64,000 nt of DNA from DASQZK01 sp963732905 (GTDB lineage: Bacteria; Bacteroidota; Bacteroidia; Bacteroidales; GCA-2748055). The stretch lies in contig CAVTBM010000008.1 in the NCBI GenBank assembly GCA_963732905.1, forward strand, positions 1,240,001 through 1,304,000, given 5' to 3'. Positions 38,028 to 47,797 of this stretch are shown one piece after another (position 1 is the stretch's first letter; each line of letters opens with the position of its first letter). Position numbers and translations under genes: made by a program. A model generated the notes under the pieces. That model was not told the DNA's origin. It searched no databases and saw only the letters and a program-made list of their open reading frames with translations.

Positions 38028-39734
38028 TTATGGTAAAAGTGTGATTTCATAGATTTCGGGAGTATCTGAAGATTCCGTAATGACCAGCCTCACTTCCCTG
38101 GCGTTAAATCTGGGAAGCCTGATTTCTGATTTGGCACCAAGGTTTTTACCCCTATAGGCTGTCTTCCAGTTTTCACCTGACTTATATTGTATTTCAAATG
38201 ATCTTACCGCATTTCCCTTTTCAAAGATGACGGCTTCAGATACCTTTTCGGGTTTGCCGAGATCGATTTCTGCCCAGGGTCGTTTATCCACTTTGGAAGG
38301 AGACCAGTAGAGTCCTGACCAGTCGCCGTTGTTCACGAAGGAGATTCCCTTCCACCGTGGATCCGGATTACTCGATGCCGAGACGTTTTTACGGTAAGAC
38401 AACGACTGGGGCTCCGTTTCCATGGCTTCAACATTCATGACATTGCCGGCCATTTCAAGTTCAACGATAGTATTTATGGGTTTCAGATCTTTACCGGAGA
38501 AGGTGATGTTAATTTTTCCGTCCTTTTTATAACACTTTACCTCTCCTCCCTCCACGAGTCGACAATTTTTAATCTCCATGCCGAAATCGGGAAGGACAAG
38601 ATGCGGTGTATTTCCACACCAGTTCAGGATATGCAGATAGATCATGTTTCCTTTCCTGGTACTTACCCCCCAGTCGGTCGGCTTATAAGGTCCGCCCCTG
38701 GTCCCGTAAATAGTAAATCCGTATTTTTTAAGCCATTCCCCCATCTCTTTCAGGCGCTGCACCTGCAATGGCTCGATTCTGCCATCGGACCGCGGCCCTA
38801 CATTGAATAAAAGGTTTCCGTTTCCCCCGGCAGCACGAACCAGGGACTGAAGACATTGTTCCAGTGATTTTACGTCGTCATTGGGTTTCCATGCCCATTG
38901 GTCGCCTATGGTCATGCAGGTTTCCCAGGGGCGGTCATCCTGATAGGTCCCGATACGCTGCTCGGGCGTGTCATAATCACCTTTCGCACCGGTCCTGTCG
39001 TTAATGAGAATATCGGGTTGAATGGTGCGGGCAAAATCGATAACGCCCTGTCCGCGGATTGAATCGAATCGCTGAGGTACATCGAACCACAGTGTAAGCA
39101 GGGGTCCGTAATTCAGGAGCAGTTCCCCGACCTGTCTTTTCAGGTAAGTGGTGTATGCGTCCAGGTTTGAAACGGGCCTGATAACCTGGCTGTTCAGGTA
39201 GGCTGCAAAATAGTTGGTGTCTGAATCAGACTTTATATCTTCTATACCACCGGGACTGGTGATGGGGAAATCGGGATTATGCCAGTCACAGGTGGAATAA
39301 TACGCACCGAAGGCAATACCCTGCTTTCTGCAGGCTTCGGATAATTCCTTCACAACATCCCGCCCAAAAGGTGAATTCATAATGTTGTAATCAGTTTGCC
39401 TGGTATTCCACAGGCAGAAGCCGTCGTGATGTTTGGTGGTCAGCACGATGTATTTCATGCCGGCCTCCTTAGCCACCCGTACCCATTCGTCGGCATTGAA
39501 ATTCACCGGATCAAACTGTTTATAAAGATTATCATATTCTTTAACCGGAATTTCCCGGCCTCTTGACCAGCTGATCTCAGTCCCCTTAAGAGATACCGGT
39601 CCCCAGTGGATGAACATCCCGAACCGGGCATCTTCCCACCATTGCATCTTCTTCTGAAATGTATCTGCTTGCTGGCTGAAAACGGCAACAAAGATCAGCT
39701 GGACAAACAACAACAGAAAACCTGATTTTTTCAT
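38028..39734 (-). CDS. Alpha-L-fucosidase, GH29
   Basis: A 568-residue exported enzyme that releases L-fucose from glycans. A signal peptide (FLLLFVQLIFVAVFS) precedes the GH29 barrel: WEDARFGMFIHWGPVS, AKEAGMKYIVLTTKHHDGFC, YYSTCDWHNPDFP and the nucleophile Asp in LLTLWFDVPQRF. AGGNGNLLFNVGPRSDGRIE closes the barrel. The C-terminal ~130 residues (NNGDWSGLYWSPSKVDKRPW, AEIDLGKPEKVSEAVIFEKG) resemble a discoidin-type carbohydrate-binding domain. It is in a run with rhaM-like, URO-D-like and rhaT-like genes with gaps of 17-30 bases, consistent with an operon. Confidence 0.93.
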   Translation of the reverse strand: MKKSGFLLLFVQLIFVAVFSQQADTFQKKMQWWEDARFGMFIHWGPVSLKGTEISWSRGREIPVKEYDNLYKQFDPVNFNADEWVRVAKEAGMKYIVLTTKHHDGFCLWNTRQTDYNIMNSPFGRDVVKELSEACRKQGIAFGAYYSTCDWHNPDFPITSPGGIEDIKSDSDTNYFAAYLNSQVIRPVSNLDAYTTYLKRQVGELLLNYGPLLTLWFDVPQRFDSIRGQGVIDFARTIQPDILINDRTGAKGDYDTPEQRIGTYQDDRPWETCMTIGDQWAWKPNDDVKSLEQCLQSLVRAAGGNGNLLFNVGPRSDGRIEPLQVQRLKEMGEWLKKYGFTIYGTRGGPYKPTDWGVSTRKGNMIYLHILNWCGNTPHLVLPDFGMEIKNCRLVEGGEVKCYKKDGKINITFSGKDLKPINTIVELEMAGNVMNVEAMETEPQSLSYRKNVSASSNPDPRWKGISFVNNGDWSGLYWSPSKVDKRPWAEIDLGKPEKVSEAVIFEKGNAVRSFEIQYKSGENWKTAYRGKNLGAKSEIRLPRFNAREVRLVITESSDTPEIYEITLLP

Positions 39735-39750
39735 GATACGAGGTACTTTA

Positions 39751-41001
39751 TTAACGATTAAATTCTTTTACAGCATCGAACATGGCCACTATATTCTGAG
39801 GAGGTACATCGGGTAAGATATTATGAACCGTATTAAAAACGAAACCTCCGCCTTTAGCAAAAATGTCCAGTCTTCCGAGCACCTGTTCCCGGACCTGTTC
39901 AGGGCTTCCGTTATTCAGTGTACCAACGGTCTCGATTCCTCCACCCCAGAACGTAATATCTTTTCCAAATTCCTCTTTCAGAAATTTTGGTTCCATCCTG
40001 TAGGCATTTGTCTGAACGGGATTGAAAATTTCGATTCCCGCATCGATCATATCAGGCATTAACAAGGATATGGAACCGCACGAATGGATGAACGTATGCA
40101 TCCGGCTGTTTTCCTTCACAAAGTCGCATAACATTTTATGCCTGGGCTTGAACAGTTGCCTGTAGATCTCCGGATCCATGAACGGTCCCGAATTCATACC
40201 CAGATCATCTCCAAAACGGATAATATCGACGATATCGCCTACTGCCCTGCATACTTTGTCAAGTGTGGAAAGATGGCGTTTCATCAGTTCGTCAAGGAGC
40301 TTTTCAACATTATACTGATCACACATCAGATCCATCAGGAAATTGTCCATTCTTCTCAGAAACGTTCCCCATTCAAACAGATTGCATCCACAGACTACCA
40401 ACAGGGCTTTGTCGGTGGTATTCCGGAGACGGATCGTATTCTCGCGTAGTTTTTCCCAGAAGTCTTCATCCGATGCATGGTCCCACGGACTATGTGCATG
40501 GCGGGACCACATGATCCGTCCCATTTCAATGTCGAGGTTTTCATAGGTACCGGGATAACCATCAAGGTACGGAAAATAGGTCTGATCAAAAAAAGTCGCC
40601 CCGACCGGCATTTTTGAGAGCACCCGTTTACCGTCATCATCATAGGTCTGGCAGGATCCATCGGATTGTTTTTCAGGGTTAAACCATGCGGGATAAAAGG
40701 CTGGTGAACCGTTGGCCATGATTACCCGATGCCAGTCTGACGATCGATCATTAAAGGTCCGGCCGATATCCAGCACATCAATCCCAAACTCATCGAGTAA
40801 CGATATGTCAGGCTGGGCCAGCTGTTGCACCACATCATAAATCCATACCGGCAGTTCGCTACAACCGGTATATTTTAGGAGATTACCATAGGCAATAGCA
40901 GAAATGCCCGAACTTGGCGTTGCGCCGAGATCTGCCGGCACCCGGTCGGGTTCCTGGTGGCTGATGGCGGCAAGAATGCGTTCTCTGGAGGTCATACTCA
41001 C
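39751..41001 (-). CDS. Uroporphyrinogen decarboxylase (URO-D) family protein
   Basis: A 416-residue TIM-barrel protein of the URO-D/MtaA-like family: TSRERILAAISHQEPDRVPA at the start, FGDDLGMNSGPFMDPEIYRQ, and MHTFIHSCGSISLLMPDMID, whose His-Cys motif resembles zinc sites of corrinoid methyltransferases. In sugar-degradation loci of Bacteroidota such proteins are common, but no role has been assigned that I know of. Heme synthesis is unlikely given the context. Confidence 0.8.
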   Translation of the reverse strand: MSMTSRERILAAISHQEPDRVPADLGATPSSGISAIAYGNLLKYTGCSELPVWIYDVVQQLAQPDISLLDEFGIDVLDIGRTFNDRSSDWHRVIMANGSPAFYPAWFNPEKQSDGSCQTYDDDGKRVLSKMPVGATFFDQTYFPYLDGYPGTYENLDIEMGRIMWSRHAHSPWDHASDEDFWEKLRENTIRLRNTTDKALLVVCGCNLFEWGTFLRRMDNFLMDLMCDQYNVEKLLDELMKRHLSTLDKVCRAVGDIVDIIRFGDDLGMNSGPFMDPEIYRQLFKPRHKMLCDFVKENSRMHTFIHSCGSISLLMPDMIDAGIEIFNPVQTNAYRMEPKFLKEEFGKDITFWGGGIETVGTLNNGSPEQVREQVLGRLDIFAKGGGFVFNTVHNILPDVPPQNIVAMFDAVKEFNR

Positions 41002-41031
41002 AACAGATTTAAATTTTTATCAGGAAGCGGT

Positions 41032-42075
41032 TTACAGGGAACCGCTGATCCCGATAATAAAAGACGATATGATCAGCACCAGCAGTGAAATACCCATGAA
41101 GATATAAACCTTCCGCGAAGCGCCCTTCCATTCTTTCCGGATTAGTCCCCATACAGTGGCAAAGGCAATGGTCAGGGCCATAAGGATCCCCCAGGCAATA
41201 AAGGAAAATGAACCCATTTTACTCTTCCCCATGCCGAAGAGGATAAACTGGATGAACCACAAAAATCCCGCGAGTAAGGCCCATAAATAATTTCCGGCAA
41301 GTTTTTTTCGTGAGACAGCACGGATATAATTCTTCAGCGACCGGTTTTTAAATCCCAGGAACAAACACCATATCAGCGTGGTAACGAATGTTCCGGACAA
41401 CAGGAGCAGTAGTACCGGGGTAATCGAAAACAAGGGATCGACACCCCCGGACCGGGCGATCTCTGAAATGACGGTACCCTGCTCGATACCCAGAGCCATT
41501 GCTGATCCGGTTATTCCCACGAGGAAGGCTGCTAAATATCCTTTCGTGAGATTATATTCGGGAACACCATCCCTCCCCTGTTCTGTGGATATCTCCCGGT
41601 CTTTAAGTATCCCGGCCCTGGCAGAAAATCCGATACCGGTTGCCGCCAGGATAATTCCGGCGATCAGAACACCGCCCCCGGATGTTTGCATCATCAACTG
41701 CAATTTCCCGTCAATCAGGGGCGGAATGAGTGTGCCGATGCCCATCATCAGTCCGAGTGACAGGGCATAACCCAGCGATAAGCCAAGATACCTGAGAGCC
41801 AGGCCAAATGAAAGATTCCCGATGCCGTATACCGCACCGAGGATAAATACCTTTACCAACACAGCTGAGGAGGTGGAATGAAATATCTCTCTGAAATTAC
41901 CCGAGAAGCTGAGACAAAAGAGCAACGGAAAGATCAGATAAGCTCCAGTACTGTAAATGAGCCATTGGCTTTCCCAGTTCCATTGACTGATCCTGCTGAA
42001 GGGAACTGCAAAGCTACCGGAAGAGAACGCACCCAGAGCAATAAATAAAAGGCCGCCGAGCATGCTTACCATCAT
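41032..42075 (-). CDS. L-rhamnose/proton symporter family transporter (RhaT-like)
   Basis: A 347-residue inner-membrane protein with about ten transmembrane helices of the RhaT type: GGLLFIALGAFSSGSFAVPF, YGIGNLSFGLALRYLGLSLG, LGLMMGIGTLIPPL, AFLVGITGSAMALGIEQG, LLAGFLWFIQFILFGMG, AWGILMALTIAFATVWGL. Proton-coupled uptake of a 6-deoxyhexose fits the surrounding fucosidase and mutarotase. It is the first gene of the putative operon and is divergent from the AraC regulator. Confidence 0.87.
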   Translation of the reverse strand: MMVSMLGGLLFIALGAFSSGSFAVPFSRISQWNWESQWLIYSTGAYLIFPLLFCLSFSGNFREIFHSTSSAVLVKVFILGAVYGIGNLSFGLALRYLGLSLGYALSLGLMMGIGTLIPPLIDGKLQLMMQTSGGGVLIAGIILAATGIGFSARAGILKDREISTEQGRDGVPEYNLTKGYLAAFLVGITGSAMALGIEQGTVISEIARSGGVDPLFSITPVLLLLLSGTFVTTLIWCLFLGFKNRSLKNYIRAVSRKKLAGNYLWALLAGFLWFIQFILFGMGKSKMGSFSFIAWGILMALTIAFATVWGLIRKEWKGASRKVYIFMGISLLVLIISSFIIGISGSL

Positions 42076-42268
42076 GGTCTTCGATTTTTATCAGGTATTT
42101 TCTAAATTAACGATCTGAATGAAAATGTGAGTAAAAACAAAAATAATTCTTCCTCTCCGCATAGCCTTGGACAAAAATGGCGAATTATACCACAAATACG
42201 ACATTTATTCTCAACCATAAATTTGTATATTTATAACCGAATAAGGTAACCAATTATCTGATAATAAG

Positions 42269-43126
42269 ATGTACCTTGAAGAGATCGGAAATTCCATAAC
42301 CTTCCAGCTACGGAATATTGCATTTTTACGTTTTGACCGTTTATCGGAGTATGTGAATGTCATCAGTCCGTTTACCAGGATTTACCTGGTAACCGAAGGC
42401 CACGGTTCAATCACGGTAGGAAGGGAAAAATATGTACTCGAGCCCGGATATATTTACCTCGTTCCAAGTTTCACACCCTGCACCTACCTGTTTGAAAAAG
42501 ACCTGGCGCACTATTACATTCATTTCAGTGTGATGATCCAGAACGGGCTGAATATTTATTCAAACTACAAGATCCATACTCAGGTACTATGTACGGAAAT
42601 CAACAGGATGCTTTTTGAAAGGCTTCTTGAAATCAATCCGGATTTGCAATTGCCACATCATGATCCCAGGGTATATCAGCAAAAACCCTGGATCAATAAA
42701 AAGGTAAGATATAATTCGGTCAGTCAGCACCTGGATTCCTTAGGAATTCTGTTTCAACTTTTTTCTGCTTTCCTGCAACCTGGTGAAATTATCAATGCCC
42801 GGGAATTACTGAGATACAACTTACATGAGATCCTGATGTTTATCCAAAACAATCTCCAAAATGACATTTCCATCAGTGAACTGGCCTGTAAGGCCTGTCT
42901 GTCCAGAGACCACTTTACCCGAATATTCAAGTCCATCATCGGTATGGCACCTTATGAGTTCATTATCCGGAAACGCATTGAAAAGGCTCAGTTTCTCCTC
43001 ATGACCACGAATATGACACAAGACCAGATTGTGGCGGAAACGAATTTTAAAAGTTTGTCGTATTTTTCAAGGATGTTTAAAAAATACACGTCGTATACGC
43101 CGGGGAGCTTCAGGCAGGAAAGGTAA
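42269..43126 (+). CDS. AraC-family transcriptional regulator
   Basis: A 285-residue regulator with an N-terminal cupin-like sensor part (GSITVGREKYVLEPGYIYLV) and a C-terminal double helix-turn-helix domain (about 185-285): DISISELACKACLSRDHFTR, IFKSIIGMAPYEFIIRKRI, QIVAETNFKSLSYFSRMFKK. It is divergent from the rhaT-like gene and probably controls that operon in response to a sugar. A -7-like TAAATTTG stands at 42218-42225. Confidence 0.88.
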   Translation: MYLEEIGNSITFQLRNIAFLRFDRLSEYVNVISPFTRIYLVTEGHGSITVGREKYVLEPGYIYLVPSFTPCTYLFEKDLAHYYIHFSVMIQNGLNIYSNYKIHTQVLCTEINRMLFERLLEINPDLQLPHHDPRVYQQKPWINKKVRYNSVSQHLDSLGILFQLFSAFLQPGEIINARELLRYNLHEILMFIQNNLQNDISISELACKACLSRDHFTRIFKSIIGMAPYEFIIRKRIEKAQFLLMTTNMTQDQIVAETNFKSLSYFSRMFKKYTSYTPGSFRQER

Positions 43127-43313
43127 CCGGATCAATGAAAGATCAATGACTTAGACTGAAAACCAATTGCTTAATTTGATGAGAAAAATATTTTTCAGTT
43201 GGATATTAAAAAGCCGGCTGAAGGGAGCTCAGCGAAGCTAACCGACAACCACCGGGAAGTAGCCCGGTGAAACCAAACCCGCATGCACTATACCATTTAT
43301 TGATCATAGCATT

Positions 43314-43970
43314 TTATAGTCTCTCTAAGTATAGTTCTTTAACTTCAATTGTTTTGGAAAGATTTAATCTCAGCCATCCGTATGTTGTATCATTAAATAT
43401 CTTTCGAATCCCTAAATATTTATCACTGTCAGAAATCCAGTTACCATAAGATATTTCAGGTGGCGGAAAGTTATAAAGATCAATCAGAGTTATCTTTCCT
43501 TTCTTTGCCCAATTCCTCCAAATCTCAATGGTATCATTTGATGAAAAACAAACTGCTCTTAGGTTTGTATCACATGCTATCTGAAACGATGTATCTTGTA
43601 TGTGTATATATTTATAAATTCTTCCTGAAGGCCAGCAATCACAGATTATATCAGAATCATCCGGACAATCACAACATTCACCGGAAATATCAGGTATTTG
43701 ATTCCATGAATTAAAACTCATATCAATATTTTTGTCGTTATCAATATCTATACTGCCATTCCCCGTATAAAATAAGCATCCCTTTTCTGTCTCTGCAATT
43801 AGCATAGATGGCGATAAATCAGAATAAATACCACTTGAATCAAAAATTCCGGCAATCACTGGTATTTTCTGTTCATCGGAATTATCAGGATTAACTCTGT
43901 CTTTTTCACACGAAATCAGAAATCCAATGAAGAAGCATAGAATCCTAAATAATTTGTAAGCTTTTTCCAT
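43314..43970 (-). CDS. Hypothetical lipoprotein
   Basis: A 218-residue protein with signal peptide and lipobox FFIGFLISC, then Asp-rich segments (DIDNDKNIDMSFNSWNQIPD) and an unusual cysteine cluster, CCDCPDDSDIICDC. The end LNLSKTIEVKELYLERL is beta-like. No family recognised. It is the first of the uninterrupted minus-strand run that extends to the window's end. Confidence 0.6.
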   Translation of the reverse strand: MEKAYKLFRILCFFIGFLISCEKDRVNPDNSDEQKIPVIAGIFDSSGIYSDLSPSMLIAETEKGCLFYTGNGSIDIDNDKNIDMSFNSWNQIPDISGECCDCPDDSDIICDCWPSGRIYKYIHIQDTSFQIACDTNLRAVCFSSNDTIEIWRNWAKKGKITLIDLYNFPPPEISYGNWISDSDKYLGIRKIFNDTTYGWLRLNLSKTIEVKELYLERL

Positions 43971-43971
43971 A

Positions 43972-44325
43972 TTAGTAACTTTTTTTATTACTGCCTCCTC
44001 TGATCGGTTTTCGGCTATCCTTTTTAGAACTTAGATAATAAGTTATTCCAATGTTTAGCGAAAAATTTTGTGATAAAGGGTGTGTAGCAGTGTTCCATGG
44101 ATAGGTATATCCTTCTGTAGAATATTTTTTCAAATCTTCGAAATATTTATATGAAAATAACATCTGGAAATCTAAAATCAATGTATTTTCTTTATTTGCA
44201 AAAGCCCTAAACCCAATGAACGGATCGAGGACAACTCCACTGAAATCAGTTAAATGAATGTTAGCAAGTGTATCGGTGATAAAAGAGGCATTATCCCCTT
44301 TGGTATCTTTGTCAAGTTGAATTCA
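43972..44325 (-). pseudogene. C-terminal remnant of an outer-membrane beta-barrel protein
   Basis: An open frame without start codon reads LTDFSGVVLDPFIGFRAFAN, LILDFQMLFSYKYFEDLKKY and NFSLNIGITYYLSSKK. The alternating hydrophobic strands and the GITYYL ending are typical of the last strands of Bacteroidota outer-membrane barrels, here with a short basic tail. The upstream part is missing, and the 225-bp-type element at 44399 lies just 5' of the break. Confidence 0.5.
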
Positions 44326-44398
44326 GATAATTACTAAGTTGTCGAGAATTACCGACTCAATTCTTTTTGCTATCAATCACATAGATTATATTTTTTGC

Positions 44399-44807
44399 AT
44401 TGGTGTCCGGTAAAATCGAAAATCGATAATTTTACCCAGATAATTGCCTTATCATATGAAGACCAAGATTAAATTTCAACAGTAAGGCCCCATTTTTCAT
44501 TGATTATGGAATTTCATATCGATTTCCCCTATTCTCTTTTCAAAATGGGTTGCACACCCTATGGGGCGCCGGGGAACCTTCCCTGTCAAATTTTCTATCG
44601 CTCTTCAACCCCGATGGGGCCTTTTTGTACAATCCGTTGATGGATAAACAGTCATACCGTGCCAACGATTGACATTTTGCTTAAAACTACGTAATCACGA
44701 TGAATAAAAGCCTCCCGCAGGAGGCCGAGAGCGATAGAATGATTGACGACAATAAAAACGGCGCCCCGTACGGTGTGCAACACCAATTCGGTTTTCCGGA
44801 CACCAAT
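44399..44807 (-). mobile_element. Single-unit copy of the 225-bp repeat element with 12-bp terminal inverted repeats
   Basis: A 409-bp element bounded by ATTGGTGTCCGG (44399-44410) and CCGGACACCAAT (44796-44807), perfect 12-bp inverted repeats extended by an A/T run. Inside, in reverse orientation, are the unique tail and one unit of the arrays at 26265 and 32995, including the hairpins around CCCCGATGGGG and GCCTCCCGCAGGAGGC. There is no ORF of note and no clear target-site duplication. It looks like a non-autonomous (MITE-like) element, and the arrays are then copies with internal tandem expansion. Confidence 0.65.
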
Positions 44808-44834
44808 AATTTTTTATTTATTTTCTATGCTTTG

Positions 44835-45503
44835 TCAAAAAGGGTGGCCTAAGATGTACCAACTTCCCTCACATGCTAAAAAGAGCATCAATGCCAAAAC
44901 ATATGGTTTATAATTCAATCTGTTTTTTTTGTCAAATATGATTAAGACAAGAAGTACGAGATCACAGAATATGAATGATATTAAATAAGAAGTGAATTGG
45001 TTAATATTAAACCAAAGGACTGATATTCTTGTTAACGATGGAATAATTAATATCACAGAGGTACATATCATATATCGCATATGAAAGGCAACTTTTCGTC
45101 TATTACGTATTGCCAGCAAATAGAAAATAGAGAACAAAACTATTTCTGTAAAAGGAATAAATAGAGTTTTAAGACTTTCAATTTTTGTCATTTTTTGCAC
45201 AATCCCTTCATGGTACTGTTTATTAATAACTCCAACTGATGTGACAATTATTAATGGCACTAAAAAATAGGAGAACTTGCCCAATAATCGATGGACCTTA
45301 AATCTGCTATACCGGATGAGAAATGGTTGTATAATAAGCAAGCCAACCCAAGTAAGCAATGCTGATGCATGAACTTGAACAAGAGTATTTATCGTATTAT
45401 CAAAATGAGGGAATAAAGCAAAATATTGCTTATAAAATCCAAGGATGACAAATCCCAAAAGGATCAAAATAAAATATCCTGTATTCTTATATTCTCTTTC
45501 CAT
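44835..45503 (-). CDS. Multi-spanning membrane protein, function unknown
   Basis: A 222-residue protein with about six to seven hydrophobic segments (YFILILLGFVILGF, LTWVGLLIIQPFLI, LVPLIIVTSVGV, EIVLFSIFYLLAI, SYLISFIFCDLVLLVLIIF). HASALLTWVGLLI and KVHRLLGKFSYFLV hold two conserved-looking His (HR.LGK). This resembles DUF2306-type or cytochrome-b561-like membrane proteins, but I cannot assign it. Followed upstream by a 370-base AT-rich stretch (45504-45875) in which I see nothing. Confidence 0.6.
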   Translation of the reverse strand: MEREYKNTGYFILILLGFVILGFYKQYFALFPHFDNTINTLVQVHASALLTWVGLLIIQPFLIRYSRFKVHRLLGKFSYFLVPLIIVTSVGVINKQYHEGIVQKMTKIESLKTLFIPFTEIVLFSIFYLLAIRNRRKVAFHMRYMICTSVILIIPSLTRISVLWFNINQFTSYLISFIFCDLVLLVLIIFDKKNRLNYKPYVLALMLFLACEGSWYILGHPF

Positions 45504-45875
45504 CCTGATGTCATTTACAATGATTCTTTTTTGAGCTCTTTAAATCAAAGGTGAAATGAAAAATAATAATAAAAATGAAAAAAATCCTTATAATTAATAC
45601 AGAAAGAAATTGGTGATTATTCTCAAGTGATTTATCCTTTACATATTCAAATGAATAGATTATCTGAATTTTAATTAAAGTTATTGTTGAATATTATTAC
45701 TTCTCATTCGTTTGATTCTTAATCAGGTTTTATGAACAAGAAATAAACATAGATTTATTACTACGCCATATTTAATTATAATCGCTATCAACATGATCAA
45801 TTAAAAAAGTGGCAATCTATTTCTGCACGAGACATAAATCAAATCTTGCAATCCTAGCCAAACCAGCTGTGATTT

Positions 45876-46742
45876 TTATCGCATTTCTTTCAGCCAGTCA
45901 TTCAATGTCTCTGGTGCAAGATCTCTGAGCAGTGAAATTCCGTTGAGGTCTTTACCTCCGGGCTTATAATTGTCGAGCACCTCTTTTATGTGATCTGTTT
46001 TGAATTGCGGATAAAGCTTAAAGCCAAGCTTAGCAAATTTGCTTTGATACCAATGATAATTTGAGGGTCCGACTTTAAGATAAAATTTCTGAAAGTCTTC
46101 AAGGCTTCTGTGTTCCACCGGATAATCAGCTTTTAGCTCGTCTTCAAGATTAGGCTCAAGATTTCTCTCCTTAAGATAGCATATCAAAAAATAGGTCGCC
46201 AGAAATTCATTAAACCATTTTTCTTTATTGATTTTATTTAATGTAAAGAAAAAATAATGGCCAAGTTCGTGTAATGGCTGATAGTCTAAACCGGTTAAAA
46301 TACTGTCGGATGTTTTCGGGACATCCTTTAAACCGGTGAGTTTGGCAAGCGCATCTTTTTCTGCAGCAATAACCAGTATATCATAATACTGAGAGTAAAA
46401 TGGCATACCATAAGGTTCTTCAAAATTTGGTCTTTCCCAATCGTTTTTATTTAGGATGTAGACATGAGGAGCAAATTTTTCTTCAGGGAAAATACCCTCA
46501 TAATAATTAATGCAATCATTGAATAATTTCTGCAGAGTGATTGCACGAGTGTCAAAGCCCGCACTATACAAAATGGTTGGATTTCCTTTCAAAGAAACAA
46601 GATTCTCACTTAAAAGAATAGAATCAACACTTTTCTTTGATTCTTCTTTAGTGCTGACTTGTTGCGCATATACAGAGCTCTCTACTGCAACGCTGGTTAG
46701 TAACAACACTAAAGCAAATGTGAAATATCGATTACTTTTCAT
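45876..46742 (-). CDS. Secreted HExxH metallopeptidase-like protein
   Basis: A 288-residue exported protein (signal peptide FALVLLLTSVAVESSVYA). A zinc-peptidase motif HELGH stands at 158-162, followed by FNEFLATYF with Glu179 as likely third ligand, the gluzincin spacing of MA-clan peptidases. The rest has no recognised domain. The substrate is unknown. It lies alone with 600-1300-base spacers on either side. Confidence 0.65.
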   Translation of the reverse strand: MKSNRYFTFALVLLLTSVAVESSVYAQQVSTKEESKKSVDSILLSENLVSLKGNPTILYSAGFDTRAITLQKLFNDCINYYEGIFPEEKFAPHVYILNKNDWERPNFEEPYGMPFYSQYYDILVIAAEKDALAKLTGLKDVPKTSDSILTGLDYQPLHELGHYFFFTLNKINKEKWFNEFLATYFLICYLKERNLEPNLEDELKADYPVEHRSLEDFQKFYLKVGPSNYHWYQSKFAKLGFKLYPQFKTDHIKEVLDNYKPGGKDLNGISLLRDLAPETLNDWLKEMR

Positions 46743-47285
46743 GTTTTTAGTTTTTGGTCACAGCTATCGTCCCGCATGTATGTCCTGTTGAAACAAGCTT
46801 ATCCGCTCTAATCAACGACAAACATAAAATCATCGTAAAAGTTCAAAAAGATATATTACATACCAATAAAGATTTTGGACTCCTATTCTGAGATTCTTTA
46901 TGAGGTGGACTTTATGTCTCCACAAACAGACTGTCTGGTCTGATAAAGGCAACTGAGTTAACCAATCATGAATTAAGTGTTGTATAATCTCTCTTTGATT
47001 TAAGAGGCATCCTGTCCTGGAATATGATTATAGTTATAAGTACAATAAACAGAAATGGAAGAAACTGGAAAAGACAGAAGATAAAATCCGGGAAGAGATG
47101 CAATGATTTGAACTGTTAAAGCTGATGTTTACAGCATCAATGTCAGCTTTTACCCTTTCCCGGCACGAAATCCCGGCCATATTACATTGAATTTAGCCGC
47201 ACAAGAGGGGAATATCAGCAATATTGTGTAAAAGGGAAGCAGAAACCTGTGTCATGAAGATAAGATTTCACACATAAAAAGGTTC
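46743..47285. other. Intergenic stretch without a convincing gene
   Basis: Only short frames are visible. A plus-strand piece near 47015-47105 reads YDYSYKYNKQKWKKLEKTED, which may be a remnant but matches nothing I know. A small hairpin GTGGAC...GTCTCCAC lies near 46903-46922. Confidence 0.35.
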
Positions 47286-47440
47286 CTACCCCTGCATGAA
47301 CGGGTACTTTTCTTACAAGGATGGGTACTTTCCACTCAAGAAAGCACTTCTACCCCTGCATGAACGGGTACATTTCTTACAAGGATGGGTACTTTCCACT
47401 CAGGTTGGGAAGCACTTCTACCCGTACATAGAAGGGGTAA
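47286..47440. repeat. Direct repeats of about 64 bp
   Basis: CTACCCCTGCATGAACGGGT and the following ACAAGGATGGGTACTTTCCA recur at about 47286 and 47350, with a third degenerate copy from 47418. A plus-strand frame across them stays open but has a repetitive, implausible sequence, so I call it non-coding. It lies just downstream of the reverse-transcriptase remnant. Confidence 0.6.
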
Positions 47441-47481
47441 ATTACCTCTGGGAGGGGTATTCCAGGTTCCGGGAAGGACAT

Positions 47482-47764
47482 TTACCCGCACATATAAGGG
47501 GTGATCAGTGGTAGGTTGACCTTCCCTAAATACGAGTTCATGCTACTTTTAAAGGCTTGTTGCTCTTCCCTTGTCGACTTGTGGTCCTGGGCCATTTGGT
47601 TTTGCTTTTCTATGGCATTCTAAAAATTTTCTTTGGTGCGATTGGCAATATATGTTTAATATGGTTTGATTACTGCACCAATGTATCTTACTCCTTGGCT
47701 GTAATGCTGTAAATATATTTTATCGGGGTGCAAATTCAACTGTAAAGTTGAAAGTAAAAAGTCT
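47482..47764 (-). pseudogene. Reverse transcriptase C-terminal remnant of a diversity-generating retroelement
   Basis: The minus strand reads LSTLQLNLHPDKIYLQHYSQ, then GVRYIGAVIKPY-stop-TYIANRTKENF. After a frameshift it continues AIEKQNQMAQDHKSTREEQQ, AFKSSMNSYLGK, ending at 47482. LHPDKIYLQHYSxGVxxxGAVIKP and xTYIxNRTKxNF are hallmarks of DGR reverse transcriptases just after the catalytic YxDD domain, which is missing here. One in-frame TAA, one frameshift and the N-terminal deletion make it non-functional. Confidence 0.75.
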
Positions 47765-47797
47765 GAAAGTGTTGGGATAACTGATTGCAAATAATCT

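Noticed and set aside
43228..43270. Hairpin CACCGGG-AAGTAG-CCCGGTG after the AraC gene as a group II intron or terminator.
   Set aside because: No T-run follows and no intron domain or reverse transcriptase is adjacent; left unassigned.
47286..47514. Plus-strand ORF (HERVHFLQGWVLS) across the 64-bp repeats.
   Set aside because: Repetitive translation, no signal or domain, and it overlaps the end of the reverse-transcriptase remnant on the other strand.
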